Shown piece after piece: positions 6,118 through 6,896 of a stretch of 6,896 bases of DNA (its first letter is position 1; each line of letters starts with the position of its first letter). The notes beneath the pieces are model-generated. The model was not told the origin of the DNA. It did not search any database and saw nothing but the letters and a program-made list of their open reading frames with translations. The position numbers and the translations under genes were made by a program. The DNA is taken from assembly GCA_014304965.1 (NCBI GenBank), contig JACRTZ010000129.1, positions 1 to 6,896 on the forward strand, in the 5' to 3' direction. This DNA comes from Vulcanimicrobiota bacterium. GTDB lineage: Bacteria; Vulcanimicrobiota; Vulcanimicrobiia; Vulcanimicrobiales; Vulcanimicrobiaceae.

Positions 6118-6896
6118 GTGCGACTTGCGATCACGAGCAACGGGCCCGGCGAGTTTTCGGGCTGGGTGCGGCCGCTGCTCGGAGCGCTCGGCCGGGCCGC
6201 GCCCGATGTGGACGTAACGCTCTTTTTCGTGCCGGACGATTACGCGACCGGACGCGAGGCGGAGGTCGCGCGGACGCTCTTTCCGCAGGTACGCGTCGTG
6301 CCGCCGGCCGACTACGTGCGCTTCGCGCTCGGCGCCACCGTCGCCGGCGTTCCCAAGAATGCGGATCTCGTCTTGTATCTCGGCGGCGATTTGATGCACG
6401 CGGCGCGCGTTCGCGCGCGCTTGAACGCGCGCGGCAGAGCGTACAAATTCTCGCGCAAACGCTACGCGCGCGCCTTCGAAAAAGTCTATGCGGTGGACGA
6501 CGCAAACGTGCGCGAGCTCGAGCGGTTCGGCGTGCCGCTCGACCGCATCGAACGCATCGGAAACCTTGCGGTGGACGGAGCGTTTGCCGAGGCTGCCGGA
6601 ACGTTTGCGACGGCGCCGCCCGATCCGCGCGTCGCACCGGGCGGCATCGTGATCTTGCCCGGCGCCCGGCGGCACGAGATCGCAAGCCTCGTCCCGTTCT
6701 TCTTGCAAACCTGCGAGCGCTTGCGCGCGCTCGATCCGGCAATTTCGCTCGCGTTCGGCATCTCGCCCTTCACGCCCGACGAACAGCTCGCGGAGGCACT
6801 CGCGGGCGGCGACCACCCCAACGTGTGGGGCGCACGCTGGCGCCTCGTGGACGACGGCGGTCCGGCCCTGCAAGCCGATCGCGGCGGCGCGCAGAT
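6118..6896 (+). CDS. Lipid-A-disaccharide synthase-related glycosyltransferase (LpxB-like, 3' truncated by the window end)
   Basis: The frame is open from GTG 6118 to the window edge (259 codons visible, no stop). MRLAITSNGPGEFSGWVRPL starts with the first beta-strand, and NGPGEFSGW occupies the place of the AGExSGD loop of classical LpxB. Further matches to the LpxB fold are LYLGGDLMHAARV (86-98), VYAVDDANV (123-131) with a following RIGNLAVDG (146-154), and LPGARRHEI (180-188), the counterpart of LpxB's LPGSRxxEI. Classical LpxB transfers acylglucosamine from UDP-2,3-diacylglucosamine to lipid X on the inner membrane face. The NGPGE loop, however, fits the broader 'lipid-A-disaccharide synthase-related' families, whose substrates are unproven, so no gene symbol is given. 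GTG 6118 lies 4 bases after the rfaE2 stop and places the start exactly at the expected first strand; no clear SD is present. As the last visible gene of the heptose operon it probably acts in envelope glycolipid synthesis. Confidence 0.8.
   Translation, partial: MRLAITSNGPGEFSGWVRPLLGALGRAAPDVDVTLFFVPDDYATGREAEVARTLFPQVRVVPPADYVRFALGATVAGVPKNADLVLYLGGDLMHAARVRARLNARGRAYKFSRKRYARAFEKVYAVDDANVRELERFGVPLDRIERIGNLAVDGAFAEAAGTFATAPPDPRVAPGGIVILPGARRHEIASLVPFFLQTCERLRALDPAISLAFGISPFTPDEQLAEALAGGDHPNVWGARWRLVDDGGPALQADRGGAQ

Noticed and set aside
6403..6432. A 10 bp perfect inverted repeat (6403-6412 and 6423-6432) in an alternating CG tract
   Set aside because: It encodes an Ala/Arg-rich helix of the LpxB-like protein in GCG/CGC codons and can be explained by codon bias.

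Overview
The window is very GC-rich and densely coded. It looks like a chromosomal piece of a diderm bacterium that makes an LPS-type envelope, because it carries an ADP-heptose module followed by an LpxB-like glycosyltransferase gene. The exact lineage cannot be fixed from the sequence. An environmental high-GC phylum such as Ca. Eremiobacterota/WPS-2 is only a guess. No RNA genes, mobile elements, CRISPR arrays or attachment sites were seen, and no stretch over 300 bases lacks a gene.

Left region (1-1755). The window opens inside the 3' part of a serine hydrolase of the class C beta-lactamase/penicillin-binding family. This gene runs tail-to-tail into a minus-strand gene, and the two stop codons overlap by 6 bp. 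The minus-strand gene encodes a polytopic membrane protein. Its C-terminal half matches the YcgQ-type (TIGR03943/DUF1980) family, and its N-terminal half resembles a reduced UPF0718/YcgR-type permease, so it may be a fusion of two normally separate partners.

Right region (1786-6896). Only 30 bp after the divergent start, a compact plus-strand operon begins: hisS, accB, gmhA, gmhB, hldE kinase half (rfaE1/hldA), hldE nucleotidyltransferase half (rfaE2/hldC), and an LpxB-like gene cut by the window end. Every junction is a 4-8 bp overlap except the last, which is a 4 bp gap. This points to one transcript with translational coupling. The four heptose genes are enough to convert sedoheptulose 7-phosphate to ADP-D-glycero-beta-D-manno-heptose: GmhA isomerises, RfaE1 phosphorylates O1, GmhB removes the 7-phosphate, and RfaE2 adenylylates. 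The final epimerase HldD is not in the window. Grouping with accB (fatty acid precursor supply) and an LpxB relative suggests an envelope-biogenesis operon with hisS as its first gene.

Most of this is well-known machinery. The less ordinary points are the permease-YcgQ fusion, accB without accC next to it, and the LpxB-like protein with an NGPGE signature.
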